NCBI GenBank assembly: GCA_965364515.1
Contig: CBDTXZ010000017.1
Location: 1-30,671, forward strand
From: JAHEDH01 sp965364515
Lineage (GTDB): Bacteria; Actinomycetota; Acidimicrobiia; Spongiisociales; ZC4RG35
Length of the DNA: 30,671 nt
Direction: 5' to 3'
The notes below the pieces were generated by a model, which saw only the letters and a list, made by a program, of their open reading frames with translations, had not been told where the DNA came from and did no database searches. Made by a program: the position numbers and the translations under genes. Each line of letters opens with the position of its first letter. The first letter of the stretch is position 1. This document shows, piece after piece, positions 15,256-23,386 of this stretch.

Positions 15256-15576
15256 ATGCGATCGCTCCGCTTCATCCTCGTCACGCTCATCGGCCTGCTC
15301 CTGATCTCGGCTGCGCTCCCTGCTGCAGCCGCCGAAGACGGATCGACCTCATCAGACGTCGAAGAGGTCGCAGAAGAGAACCCTGAGACGCTCATCCAGC
15401 CCGCATATGAGCCGGCTGTCGTCGTCGAGCCCGCTGCAGACGACGAGATCGAGCCCGCATGGACGACGAAGTTCCTCGTCCCGACCGGTCTGCTGATCGC
15501 CGCCATCGCGCTGCTGTCGACGGTCGTCATGTATTTCGTGCGCGTCGTCCGCACGCGGTACAAAGTGGTCGAATGA
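15256..15576 (+). CDS. Small secreted/membrane-anchored protein, unknown function
   Basis: I do not recognise a family for this 106-residue protein. Residues 1-24 look like a signal peptide (positive MRSLRF, hydrophobic core ILVTLIGLLLISAALP, possible cleavage after AAA-A before ED). Residues 26-66 are acidic and rich in Glu, Val and Pro. A second hydrophobic helix (about 71-95) is followed by a short basic tail RVVRTRYKVVE. The predicted topology is an acidic outer domain with a C-terminal anchor. TATTCT (15240-15245) lies 10 nt before the ATG and could be its -10 box. The ATGA overlap with the metalloprotease gene makes it the first gene of the metalloprotease-tilS-hpt operon. Confidence 0.65.
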   Translation: MRSLRFILVTLIGLLLISAALPAAAAEDGSTSSDVEEVAEENPETLIQPAYEPAVVVEPAADDEIEPAWTTKFLVPTGLLIAAIALLSTVVMYFVRVVRTRYKVVE

Positions 15577-16604
15577 CCGACGAGCTGCCCTGGCCCTTTG
15601 CCGGCCGGGTGGCGGGCCTGATCGCCGGGGAGTACGAACTCGCAGGTTCGTATCACTTCGAACATCTCGCTGCGACTCTGCCCTCGGTCGTCGCATCCGC
15701 GAGTGAGATGGTGACCGAGGCGACCGGCCTGGAGCTTCCCGGCGCCCCTTCCGTGGCCGTGGTGTCCCGTCGAGAGTGGGTCGATCGCAACATCGGGGGA
15801 TACACCAAGATGGTCGGTGACGCGCTTCCGGCGTTCAATGCCGACGAGTCGACTCCGGTCGAGGCGGTCTCACGTCGACTCGTGGTGACCGAAGTCGGCG
15901 CATTGCTCGGATTCCTCTCCAAACGCGTGCTCGGCCAATACGAGTTGGTTCTGCCCGCAGAGGACGACGCCGATTCGATCGCATTCGTCGGGGGCAACAT
16001 CCTCTCGATGGAGCGAAGCAATCAGTTCTCTCCGGCCGATTTCCGTTTGTGGATCGCACTGCACGAATCGGCTCACCGCGCCCAGTTCGTCGGCGTCCCC
16101 TGGATGCGGGACCACTTCCGGGGGATGATCGCCGAGCTGATCGAGCACTCGAAAGTGGGGGAGGGGCGCTTCCGCAGAATGTTCACTCGGGTGCGTGATG
16201 CTCGTCGGGCGTCTGAACCGATCCTCGACGAACGGGGGCTGATGGGCTTCGTCGCCTCTCCCGTACAAGCAGAGACCCTCGATCGAGTACAGGCGCTGAT
16301 GAGCCTGCTCGAGGGTCACGGCCACTTCGTGATGGATCGGATCGGTGAACGCGTGCTCACGTCTCAGGCGAGGATGTCTGCGATCTTGAAGAATCGGCGC
16401 AAAGACCCCAGGGTGGAGGCGTTGTTCCGGCTCACCGGCATCGAGATGAAGATGAAGCAATACGCAGAGGGTGAGCAGTTCATCGCCGAAGTGGAGCGAA
16501 TCGCGTCCCTCGACCTGGTCGACACCGCCTGGGAGGCACCCGATGCACTGCCGACACTCACCGAGATCCGAGACCCCGCCGCATGGGTCCGTCGGGTGGG
16601 ATGA
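15573..16604 (+). CDS. Zinc-dependent metalloprotease, DUF2342 (F420 biosynthesis-associated) family
   Basis: This 343-residue protein belongs to the actinobacterial DUF2342 family, named after co-occurrence with coenzyme F420. The HExxH motif appears as HESAHRAQF near residue 164, and downstream EGHGHFVMDRIG near 250 would supply the third zinc ligand, as in other gluzincin-like families. Its substrate is unknown. The ATG overlaps the previous stop and its own stop overlaps the tilS start (both ATGA). The same neighbour order (this family, tilS, hpt, ftsH) is found in M. tuberculosis (Rv3626c-Rv3624c, Rv3610c, from memory). No signal peptide is seen, so it is probably cytoplasmic. Confidence 0.88.
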   Translation: MTDELPWPFAGRVAGLIAGEYELAGSYHFEHLAATLPSVVASASEMVTEATGLELPGAPSVAVVSRREWVDRNIGGYTKMVGDALPAFNADESTPVEAVSRRLVVTEVGALLGFLSKRVLGQYELVLPAEDDADSIAFVGGNILSMERSNQFSPADFRLWIALHESAHRAQFVGVPWMRDHFRGMIAELIEHSKVGEGRFRRMFTRVRDARRASEPILDERGLMGFVASPVQAETLDRVQALMSLLEGHGHFVMDRIGERVLTSQARMSAILKNRRKDPRVEALFRLTGIEMKMKQYAEGEQFIAEVERIASLDLVDTAWEAPDALPTLTEIRDPAAWVRRVG

Positions 16605-17869
16605 GCTCCCGCAACCTGCTCGGTGACGTCCGGGGGGCGATCGTGGTCGCACTGTCCGGCGGTCCCGACAGCGCAGCAGCGGCGGCCTTGATCGCCGAGG
16701 CATCGGTGTCGGTCAGGTGCGTGCACGTCGATCACGGCCTGGCCGGCTCGAAGGCGATGCGCTCGGCTGCCGAGGCGATCGCCTCGGCTCTCGACCTGGA
16801 CCTCGAGGTTCTCGAGATCCAGCCCTCGTCGTCATCGGAGACTTCTCTGCGCGAGGCTCGATACGAGGCGCTCCTGGAGCGACTCGAGCCGGAGGAGACC
16901 CTGGTCACCGCCCACACCTCGGACGATCAGGCCGAGACGGTGCTCATCAACCTGTTCCGAGGAGCCGGCCCGGCCGGATTGTCCGGGATCCCCGCCACCC
17001 GCGGGCCCATCGTGCGCCCGTTTCTCGGGTCGACGAAGTCCGAGCTCCGCCGGATCGCGATCGATCGGAGGCTGCCGTTCGTCGACGACCCCGAGAACGA
17101 ATCCGATCGTCATCTCCGGAGCCGAATTCGAACGGAGCTGATCCCCCTCATCGAGCGGGACTATCAGCCTGCGATCAGGGTGACCCTGGAACGCACTGCC
17201 CGGAACATGGCCGATGCGGCGTCGTTGGCCCGGCGAGCCGTCTCGCGAGTGCCGATGGAGCGGGCCCCAGAAGGTGTGCGAGCTCCGATCGGGAGGCTCG
17301 TGGCGGTGGATTCCACCGTCCGCCGCCAGGTGATCAGGGAGATGCTGACGGCGGTCCGTCCGCCGCGTCCGCCGAGTGAGGCGGAGGTGGGCAGGGTCGA
17401 GCAGGTCATCGAACTCGGCGGCCAGACCGAACTCGAGGACACTTCGGCCATCGCCTTCGTTTCTGGCCCGTGGTTGTACGTTGCGACGAAGCCCGAGACC
17501 CCCGGTGTCGAGCCACTCCGCAGCGGAACCGTCTGGGGGGACATCCAGTTCACCTTCGGAGAACCCGAGCCGGTGCGGCTCTCGCGGTGGCGGTACGTCA
17601 CATCGGAGGCCACGCTCTGGGTTCGTCGCGTCGAGCCCGACGACGTGATCTCGATGAGGGAGGGATCCAAGTCGGCTGTCGCGTCGATCAGGGAGCGCGG
17701 GTTGCGACCCGAGAGCCATCCCGTCGTCGTGGACGATGCCGGAGAGATCGTCTGGATCCCCGGAGTGCGTCACGCGTGGAGGCCGTCGTCGGAGACCGGC
17801 GGTTGTCACAGTGGCTACCTTGAGATCGTCGCCGACCAGGACTCCCCATGGGAACCATTCGAACCCTGA
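16601..17869 (+). CDS. tilS: tRNA(Ile)-lysidine synthetase
   Basis: This 422-residue enzyme changes C34 of tRNA-Ile(CAU) to lysidine, which switches both charging and decoding from Met to Ile. The ATP pyrophosphatase loop SGGPDS is at residues 19-24, HVDHGL is near 46, and the AHTSDDQAETVLINLFRGAG segment near 105 is diagnostic. RPFLGSTKSELR and DDPENESDRHLRSRIR follow. The C-terminal part (about 310-422) corresponds to the TilS C-terminal domain. GGTGGG precedes the ATG, which overlaps the metalloprotease stop. The 3' end overlaps hpt by 22 nt. Confidence 0.95.
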   Translation: MSSRNLLGDVRGAIVVALSGGPDSAAAAALIAEASVSVRCVHVDHGLAGSKAMRSAAEAIASALDLDLEVLEIQPSSSSETSLREARYEALLERLEPEETLVTAHTSDDQAETVLINLFRGAGPAGLSGIPATRGPIVRPFLGSTKSELRRIAIDRRLPFVDDPENESDRHLRSRIRTELIPLIERDYQPAIRVTLERTARNMADAASLARRAVSRVPMERAPEGVRAPIGRLVAVDSTVRRQVIREMLTAVRPPRPPSEAEVGRVEQVIELGGQTELEDTSAIAFVSGPWLYVATKPETPGVEPLRSGTVWGDIQFTFGEPEPVRLSRWRYVTSEATLWVRRVEPDDVISMREGSKSAVASIRERGLRPESHPVVVDDAGEIVWIPGVRHAWRPSSETGGCHSGYLEIVADQDSPWEPFEP

Positions 17870-18378
17870 TCTCCGAAGAGGAGATCGCCGCAAAACTGAA
17901 AGAGATGGGCGAAGCCATCACCGAGGACTACCGCGGGTCGGAACTGCTCATCGTCGGGGTGCTCAAGGGCGCATTCATGGTCATGGCGGACCTCGCTCGC
18001 CACATCGACCTCCCGGTGGAGTTCGATTTCATGGCGGTCAGCTCCTACGGCGCCTCGACCCAGAGTTCTGGCGTCGTCCGCATCCTGAAGGATCTCGACC
18101 AGGAGATCGCCGGAAAGCACATTCTCATCGTCGAGGACATCATCGACTCGGGACTCACGCTCAGCTATCTCATCAAGAGCCTGAACGTCCGCAAACCGGC
18201 TTCGATCGCGATCGCCGCCCTCCTGTGGAAAGAGGGCATCCAGCGGGTCCCGATCGAGGTGAAGTACCCGGGCTTCTCGATCGGCCCCGAGTTCGTGATC
18301 GGATACGGCCTCGACTACGCCGGCAAGTACCGCAACCTCCCCTACGTCGGCGTCATGGAAGGCAACCCCGACGAGTGA
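17848..18378 (+). CDS. hpt: Hypoxanthine (guanine) phosphoribosyltransferase
   Basis: This 176-residue purine-salvage enzyme makes IMP or GMP from hypoxanthine or guanine and PRPP. The PRPP-binding motif IVEDIIDSGLTL is near residues 94-105, the flexible-loop segment FMAVSSYG is near 56-63, VGVLKGAFMVMADL precedes it, and FVIGYGLDYAGKYRNLPYVGV closes the active site. The start lies inside the end of tilS (22-nt overlap). The tilS-hpt-ftsH order is widespread in Gram-positive bacteria. A large repeat array separates it from ftsH. Confidence 0.96.
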   Translation: MGTIRTLISEEEIAAKLKEMGEAITEDYRGSELLIVGVLKGAFMVMADLARHIDLPVEFDFMAVSSYGASTQSSGVVRILKDLDQEIAGKHILIVEDIIDSGLTLSYLIKSLNVRKPASIAIAALLWKEGIQRVPIEVKYPGFSIGPEFVIGYGLDYAGKYRNLPYVGVMEGNPDE

Positions 18379-18398
18379 GGCCGGGTGCGGAGCTCGCG

Positions 18399-18643
18399 GC
18401 GTGTCCTCGGCCTGGCGGCCTCGTACCGAGCGTGTCTTGCTCGCAGGGCTCGCAGCGTGTCTTCGCCTTCGGCGGCGTGTCCGCGACCTGTCGGGGCTCG
18501 ATACTCCGGGGCGGCGCTCTGAGCGATTACCTCCAACGCCGGACACGCTCACGGAGTGAAGGCACGCTCACGGAGTGAAGGCACGCTTGCGAAGCAACGA
18601 CACGCTCACGGAGTGACGACACGCTCACGAAGTGAAGACACGC
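18399..18643. repeat. GCGTGTC/GACACGC mini-palindrome array B, exact 19-nt period
   Basis: The right flank has six copies of GACACGC or GGCACGC starting at 18542, 18561, 18580, 18599, 18618 and 18637, exactly 19 nt apart. They are separated by 12-nt spacers built on TCACGGAGTGA, TTGCGAAGCAA or TCACGAAGTGA, each a 4-bp palindrome with a 3-nt loop. The left flank has the complementary word GCGTGTC at 18399, 18430, 18455 and 18475, with palindromic spacers such as GGCCTGGCGGCC and CGCCTTCGGCG. The array fills most of the 393-nt gap between hpt and ftsH. It is non-coding and too short in unit length for CRISPR. Confidence 0.85.
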
Positions 18644-18771
18644 AGCAATGCGAGCGTCAGCGAGCGAGCGCCACGCCGCCGGGGGGTGCTTTGGCTTTTC
18701 TTAGGCTGGGGATCTCGTAGCATGGGGGGTGCACCGGCCGATGTCGGCGTAGACATACAAAGGACTTCTTC

Positions 18772-20685
18772 TTGAACCGCACCCTCCGAACCCTGTTGAT
18801 CTACGGCCTCGTGTTCGTCGTCGTTGCCTTCACCGCGCAGCAGTTCGTCGGTGCGGCAAACGCCCCTGAAGAGGTCGACCTCACCGAATTCCTCGATCAA
18901 GTCGCCAACGGCGAGATCGAGTCGGCCACCGTCTATGGCACGTCCGATCGGGTAGAGGGGATCTATGAGGGGTCCGAGACCACCGCACCCGCTGCCGACT
19001 TCGTCGTGCGCTACCCCGCCGAGTACGAGGGGACCGTCACCGAAGCGCTCCTCGATGCGGGCGTGGCGATCGAGACCGATCCCGAACCGCCGGGGCTGTG
19101 GGAGATCCTCTTCTCGATCCTCCCATGGCTGATCCTCATCGGGTTCATGGTGTTCATCTTCATGCAGATGCAGGGCTCGGGAAACCGGGTCATGCAGTTC
19201 GGCAAGGCCAAGGCCAAGACCGTCAACAAGGACCAGCCGAAGGTGACGTTCAAAGACGTTGCCGGGCTCGAGAACGCCATCGAGGAGCTCGAGGAGATCA
19301 AGGACTTCCTCGAGCACCCGGACAAATACCGCGCGATCGGAGCGAAGATCCCCAAGGGCGTGCTGCTGTTCGGGCCTCCGGGAACCGGGAAGACACTGCT
19401 CGCCAGGGCCGTCGCCGGTGAAGCCGGGGTCCCGTTCTTCTCGATCTCCGGGTCTGACTTCGTCGAGATGTTCGTTGGCGTGGGTGCCAGCCGAGTCAGG
19501 GATCTGTTCGATCAGGCGAAGCAGAGCGCGCCGGCGATCGTCTTCATCGACGAGATCGACGCAGTCGGACGTCATCGCGGGGCCGGCGTCGGCGGCGGGC
19601 ACGACGAGCGCGAGCAGACGCTCAACCAGCTTCTCGTCGAGCTCGACGGCTTCGAGGGCACCTCGGGCGTCATCGTCATGGCGGCGACCAACCGACCCGA
19701 CATCCTCGACCCTGCGTTGCTCCGGCCCGGTCGCTTCGACCGTCAGATCACGATCGACGCTCCTGCGATCGAGGGCCGTCAGGCGATTCTCGAAGTCCAC
19801 GCAAAGGGCAAGCCGCTCGAGCCGGAGGTCGACTTGGAAGTGCTCGCCCGCCGGACCCCCGGCTTCACCGGCGCAGACCTGGCCAACCTCATCAACGAGG
19901 CAGCCCTCCTGAGCGCGAGACGTCGGAAGACCAAGGTGGGCATGTCCGAACTCGAGGAAGCCATCGACCGGGTGATCTCGGGCCCCGAACGCAAGACCCG
20001 GGTCCTTTCCGACGACGAGAAGCGACTGATCGCCTATCACGAGACGGGCCACGCTCTGGTCGGCTACGCACTCCCGAACGCAGACCCGGTCCACAAGGTG
20101 ACGATCGTCGCTCGAGGGCGGTCGCTCGGACACACCCTCGCCCTTCCCACCCACGACAAGTATCTCGTGAAGCGGTCGGAGCTCGTCGACCAGCTCGCCA
20201 TGCTGCTCGGTGGGAGGACCGCCGAGGAGATCATCTACGTCGATCCGACGACGGGTGCCGCCAACGACATCGAGAAGGCGACGTCGATCGCCCGGAAGAT
20301 GGTCATGGAATACGGCATGAGCGACAAGCTCGGTCCCCTGCAGTACGGCAAGCCCGCAGGAGAGGTGTTCTTGGGACGGGACTACACGAAGGGTCAGGAT
20401 CTGTCCGACGATGTCGCTGCCGTCATCGACGACGAAGTGAGGACGTTGGTCGCCGCCGCCCATCAGGAGGCGAGGGAGATTCTGACGACCCACAAGGAAG
20501 CCATGGAGCGGATGGTGGCGATCCTCCTCGAACAGGAGACGGTCGATCGGGACCAGATCGCCGAGATCTTCCACGATGTCCCGAAGTGGGAGCACACGTC
20601 ATCTGGATCCCTCCGGATCCAGCTTCCCGAGCCCGCCGAGACGACCGTGCCGGGCGACGGATACGCCGCTGCGTCCGAAGTCTGA
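18772..20685 (+). CDS. ftsH: ATP-dependent zinc metalloprotease FtsH
   Basis: This 637-residue membrane-anchored AAA+ protease degrades misfolded membrane and regulatory proteins as a hexamer. Transmembrane helix 1 is at about residues 6-24, an extracytoplasmic domain follows, and helix 2 is at about 110-130. Walker A GPPGTGKT is at 201-208, Walker B IVFIDEIDAVG is near 260, the second region of homology TNRPDILDPALLRPGRFDR follows, and the zinc site HETGH is at 423-427. The start is a TTG with AGGA 7 nt upstream. Two TANNNT words (TAGGCT 18702, TAGCAT 18718) lie upstream, but neither has a convincing -35 box. No folE follows, unlike the mycobacterial order; folP begins 7 nt later. Confidence 0.96.
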   Translation: MNRTLRTLLIYGLVFVVVAFTAQQFVGAANAPEEVDLTEFLDQVANGEIESATVYGTSDRVEGIYEGSETTAPAADFVVRYPAEYEGTVTEALLDAGVAIETDPEPPGLWEILFSILPWLILIGFMVFIFMQMQGSGNRVMQFGKAKAKTVNKDQPKVTFKDVAGLENAIEELEEIKDFLEHPDKYRAIGAKIPKGVLLFGPPGTGKTLLARAVAGEAGVPFFSISGSDFVEMFVGVGASRVRDLFDQAKQSAPAIVFIDEIDAVGRHRGAGVGGGHDEREQTLNQLLVELDGFEGTSGVIVMAATNRPDILDPALLRPGRFDRQITIDAPAIEGRQAILEVHAKGKPLEPEVDLEVLARRTPGFTGADLANLINEAALLSARRRKTKVGMSELEEAIDRVISGPERKTRVLSDDEKRLIAYHETGHALVGYALPNADPVHKVTIVARGRSLGHTLALPTHDKYLVKRSELVDQLAMLLGGRTAEEIIYVDPTTGAANDIEKATSIARKMVMEYGMSDKLGPLQYGKPAGEVFLGRDYTKGQDLSDDVAAVIDDEVRTLVAAAHQEAREILTTHKEAMERMVAILLEQETVDRDQIAEIFHDVPKWEHTSSGSLRIQLPEPAETTVPGDGYAAASEV

Positions 20686-20692
20686 GAGATTC

Positions 20693-21541
20693 ATGGCCGC
20701 AGGCGTCCGAGCCTGGCGGATACGGGGCGCCCTCCTCGAGCCGCCTCTCATCATGGGGATCGTGAATGTCACACCCGACTCCTTCTCGGACGGGGGGCGT
20801 TGGCGCGATTCGTCTGCCGTCGAGCACGGCCTCGAGTTGATCGCCGAAGGTGCAGACATCATCGACGTCGGAGGGGAATCCACCCGCCCCGGCGCCGAGC
20901 CCGTCGACGAAGTGTCAGAGCTCGCCAGGGTGATCGGCGTCGTCGAACGGCTGGCCTCGGCCGGCGCAGTGGTCTCGATCGACACCATGAAGCCACGGGT
21001 TGCCCGCGCCGCGGTCGATGCCGGCGCGAGCATCGTCAACGATGTCGGCGGGTTGCGGGATCCCGACATGCGCAGGCTCGTCGCCGAGTCGGGGGCGGGC
21101 GTCGTCGTCATGCACATGCAGGGCGAGCCCAGGACGATGCAGCACGACCCCCGCTACACCGAGGTGGTCTCCGACATCTCCGAGTTCCTCTCAGAGCGCA
21201 TCCGTGGCGCGATCGATTCCGGCATCGACCCTCAATGCATCGCCGTCGATCCCGGGATCGGTTTCGGGAAGACCCTCGACCACAACGTCGAGATCGTCAG
21301 ACGGCTCCCGGAACTCGCCGAGCTCGGGTATCCGCTACTCGTCGGTGCATCGCGGAAGCGATTTCTCGGCACGATCCTCGGCATCGACGACCCGGAACGA
21401 CGTGACCGTGCGACCTCGATTCTTTCGGCGTTGCTCTTCGAACGGGGCGCAGACATCGTTCGGGTCCACGACGTTGCAGGGTCTCGTGAGGCGCTGAGCC
21501 TGGTGCGGGCTATCGTCACGCCCCGAGAAGGGAAGGCATGA
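20693..21541 (+). CDS. folP: Dihydropteroate synthase
   Basis: This 282-residue TIM-barrel enzyme condenses p-aminobenzoate with dihydropterin pyrophosphate in folate synthesis and is the sulfonamide target. The motifs NVTPDSFSDGG, GGESTRPGA, IDTMKPRVA, NDVGGL, DPGIGFGKT, GASRKRF and RVHDV appear in order. The ATG at 20693 lies 7 nt after the ftsH stop. The frame stays open into ftsH, but that part is not folP-like. The stop overlaps the next gene by ATGA. It heads the folate block folP, phosphatase-like gene, folB, folK. Confidence 0.96.
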   Translation: MAAGVRAWRIRGALLEPPLIMGIVNVTPDSFSDGGRWRDSSAVEHGLELIAEGADIIDVGGESTRPGAEPVDEVSELARVIGVVERLASAGAVVSIDTMKPRVARAAVDAGASIVNDVGGLRDPDMRRLVAESGAGVVVMHMQGEPRTMQHDPRYTEVVSDISEFLSERIRGAIDSGIDPQCIAVDPGIGFGKTLDHNVEIVRRLPELAELGYPLLVGASRKRFLGTILGIDDPERRDRATSILSALLFERGADIVRVHDVAGSREALSLVRAIVTPREGKA

Positions 21542-22011
21542 TCACAGGGCTCAAACCGCGAGGATTCGTCTGGATCATCCAGGACCGGCTGGCGGTGTCC
21601 GATCGGATCGGCGGCAACGGCTTCCAGCACCGCCGAGTTCGGCGCGAAGAGGAGATCAACTGGATCATCCGAGAGGCGAAGGTCACTTCGGTCCTCAACC
21701 TCATCGTCGGTCACCCCAACCAGCAGTCCTATCAAGACGCCGGGCTGGCCACGTACTCCTGCCCGCTCGAGGGTGCGCCGACCGCTCAGGACGTGCAACA
21801 GATCCATGGCATGCTCGACGAGGCGCTCTCGAGTCGAGCAGCGCGGGCGCTCGTGCATCGTGAGACCGTCGACGACGTGGTCGCAGGCCTGATGGGCAGC
21901 TACCTGATGAGGCTCGGTCTCCTGACCGACCCCATCGTGGCTGCCGCAGTGATCCAGGAGATCATCGGACGCCCGCTCGGACCCGACGGTCGATCGCTCA
22001 TCTCGGCGTGA
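21538..22011 (+). CDS. Dual-specificity-phosphatase-like protein with a dead active site
   Basis: No exact family is recognised for this 157-residue protein. Its layout recalls a dual-specificity phosphatase: GNGFQHRR, then REEEINWIIREAKVTSVLNLIVG, GLATYSCPLEGAPT, and at residues 104-122 ALVHRETVDDVVAGLMGSYL, which sits where the HCxxGxxR signature belongs. The catalytic cysteine position is R108, the glycine is V111 and the arginine is V114, so phosphatase chemistry is not expected. It is locked into the folate operon by an ATGA overlap with folP and a TGATG overlap with folB, suggesting a binding or regulatory role. The fold assignment is inference from motif layout. Confidence 0.55.
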   Translation: MITGLKPRGFVWIIQDRLAVSDRIGGNGFQHRRVRREEEINWIIREAKVTSVLNLIVGHPNQQSYQDAGLATYSCPLEGAPTAQDVQQIHGMLDEALSSRAARALVHRETVDDVVAGLMGSYLMRLGLLTDPIVAAAVIQEIIGRPLGPDGRSLISA

Positions 22012-22373
22012 TGTCGGACCGGATCCATCTCGAAGGCATCCGTGTGTTCGCACACCACGGTGTCTACGACGAGGAGAAGGTCCGGGGTCAGATCTTCCTC
22101 ATCGATGTCGAGATCTCCATCGACCTCTCGGAAGCCGGCAGGACCGACGATCTCACCCGGACGATCCACTACGGCGAGCTGGCAGACGCCATCGCTCAAC
22201 AGGCCTCGTCCGAGCGCTGGAACCTGATCGAGCGGGTCGCCGAACGCACTGCCGAGCTCGTGCTCGAGGACCCGAGGGTTTCGAGGGTGTCCGTCAGGGT
22301 CCACAAGCCGGAGGTGACGCTTCCCACGCCGGTTGCCAGTGTGTCCGTGTCACTGACACGGGAACGTGACTGA
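22011..22373 (+). CDS. folB: Dihydroneopterin aldolase
   Basis: This 120-residue enzyme converts dihydroneopterin to 6-hydroxymethyl-dihydropterin and glycolaldehyde. The N-terminal segment LEGIRVFAHHGVYDEEKVRGQIFLIDVEI, the TIHYGELADAI tyrosine segment, the LIERVAERTAELVL helix and the VRVHKPE lysine segment are conserved. The ATG at 22011 overlaps the previous stop by one base (TGATG). A GTG one codon earlier is also usable. folK follows 2 nt downstream, so substrate and product enzymes are co-translated. Confidence 0.95.
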   Translation: MSDRIHLEGIRVFAHHGVYDEEKVRGQIFLIDVEISIDLSEAGRTDDLTRTIHYGELADAIAQQASSERWNLIERVAERTAELVLEDPRVSRVSVRVHKPEVTLPTPVASVSVSLTRERD

Positions 22374-22375
22374 CG

Positions 22376-23320
22376 GTGGCCAGGGTGGCCGTCGCCCTCG
22401 GCTCCAATCTCGGTGATCGGCTCGGTCACCTCCGAGCGGGACTCGTCGGGCTCGAGTCCCTCGGGACCGTGATCGCGGTCAGCAGCGTCTACGAGACCGA
22501 TCCGGTCGGGGGCCCCGATCAAGGTCGGTATCTGAACGCCGTCGTCGTGATCGAGACCGATCGCGCTCCGCTCGACGTGCTCGCCTCCCTCCTCGAGATC
22601 GAGCGGAGTCGTGGCAGGGAGCGGCGCGTGCGGTGGGGCCCCCGCACCCTCGACCTCGATCTCATCGTGTACGAGGGTCAGCGAGTGGACCTCCCCTCAC
22701 TCGAGGTTCCGCATCCGAGGGCACACGAGCGCGGTTTCGTTCTCGCTCCGCTCTGTGAAGTCTGGCCCGAAGCGGTGCTCGTCGGGGGCTCCACCGCAGC
22801 CGAGGCCCTCGAGCGGATACGCATGTCCGGTATACGCCCGTGGCACGGTGACTGGCGGACCGAGACACCCCACATGGGGCGCGAGGCCGATCTGTGGGTC
22901 TGGGCACAGATCGTGCTCTTCGGCGTCTGGCTCGCTGTGATCCTCGTGACGGCCGAGCCGCTGTCCACGGTCAGGGCCGTCGTCGGGGGAGCGATCGTCG
23001 CGTTGGGAATCGGCATCATGGAGGCGGCGCGTCGGGCGCTCGGGAGGAACCTGACCCCCTTCCCACAGCCACGGGAGGGAACCACGCTCGTGAACCACGG
23101 CATCTACGCCCGGGTGCGGCACCCGATATACACCGGTGTGGTCTCGGCGCTCGCCGGTGCGTCGGTGCTGGCGGGATCGATTGGCGGCTTCGTGATCGCG
23201 CTGGCCATGGTCGGATTCTTCAACGCCAAGGCGTCGGTCGAGGAGCGGGCGTTGTCCATCGCCGTTCCCGAGTACGCCGAGTATCTGTCGTCGGTCAGGC
23301 GTCGCTTCCTCCCACTGTGA
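22376..23320 (+). CDS. folK: FolK (HPPK) fused to an isoprenylcysteine methyltransferase-like membrane domain
   Basis: This 314-residue fusion begins with HPPK (residues 1-160), which pyrophosphorylates hydroxymethyl-dihydropterin with ATP: ALGSNLGDR, the SSVYETDPVG loop, RVRWGPRTLDLDLIVYEG, and HPRAHERGFVLAPL. Residues 172-314 form a separate membrane domain with about four hydrophobic helices. It carries the ICMT/PEMT-type signature HGIYARVRHPIYTG (241-254) and the C-terminal VEERALSIAVPEYAEYLSSVRRRFLP, which suggests an SAM-dependent methyltransferase on the inner membrane. There is no stop between the parts. M167 could only be an internal start. The GTG start lies 2 nt after the folB stop. 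What the second domain methylates is unknown. Confidence 0.88.
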   Translation: MARVAVALGSNLGDRLGHLRAGLVGLESLGTVIAVSSVYETDPVGGPDQGRYLNAVVVIETDRAPLDVLASLLEIERSRGRERRVRWGPRTLDLDLIVYEGQRVDLPSLEVPHPRAHERGFVLAPLCEVWPEAVLVGGSTAAEALERIRMSGIRPWHGDWRTETPHMGREADLWVWAQIVLFGVWLAVILVTAEPLSTVRAVVGGAIVALGIGIMEAARRALGRNLTPFPQPREGTTLVNHGIYARVRHPIYTGVVSALAGASVLAGSIGGFVIALAMVGFFNAKASVEERALSIAVPEYAEYLSSVRRRFLPL

Positions 23321-23371
23321 CAAAAGTCCGTCTTGATCGGGAAAGAATTGCCCCTTCGAGCATCGATTCAT

Positions 23372-23380
23372 TGCTACCGT
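23372..23380 (+). promoter_or_regulatory. Extended -10 promoter element upstream of the leader ORF
   Basis: TGCTACCGT fits the extended -10 form TGnTANNNT. It ends 6 nt before an ATG at 23387, so the transcript would begin at or within a base of that ATG. The same hexamer TACCGT precedes the sigma-factor gene at 14321. Confidence 0.5.
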
Positions 23381-23386
23381 GTTTCC

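Noticed and set aside
14244..15665. Minus-strand open frame of 473 codons covering the sigma and anti-sigma genes
   Set aside because: It overlaps two well-recognised genes and the tRNA edge, and has no family resemblance.
18542..18643. CRISPR array
   Set aside because: The unit is 19 nt in total, the spacers are near-identical palindromes rather than unique sequences, and no cas genes are present.
18625..20595. Very long open frame (656 codons) on the minus strand opposite ftsH
   Set aside because: It is the antisense shadow of a fully conserved ftsH. High GC makes long stop-free antisense frames common, and the translation resembles no protein family.
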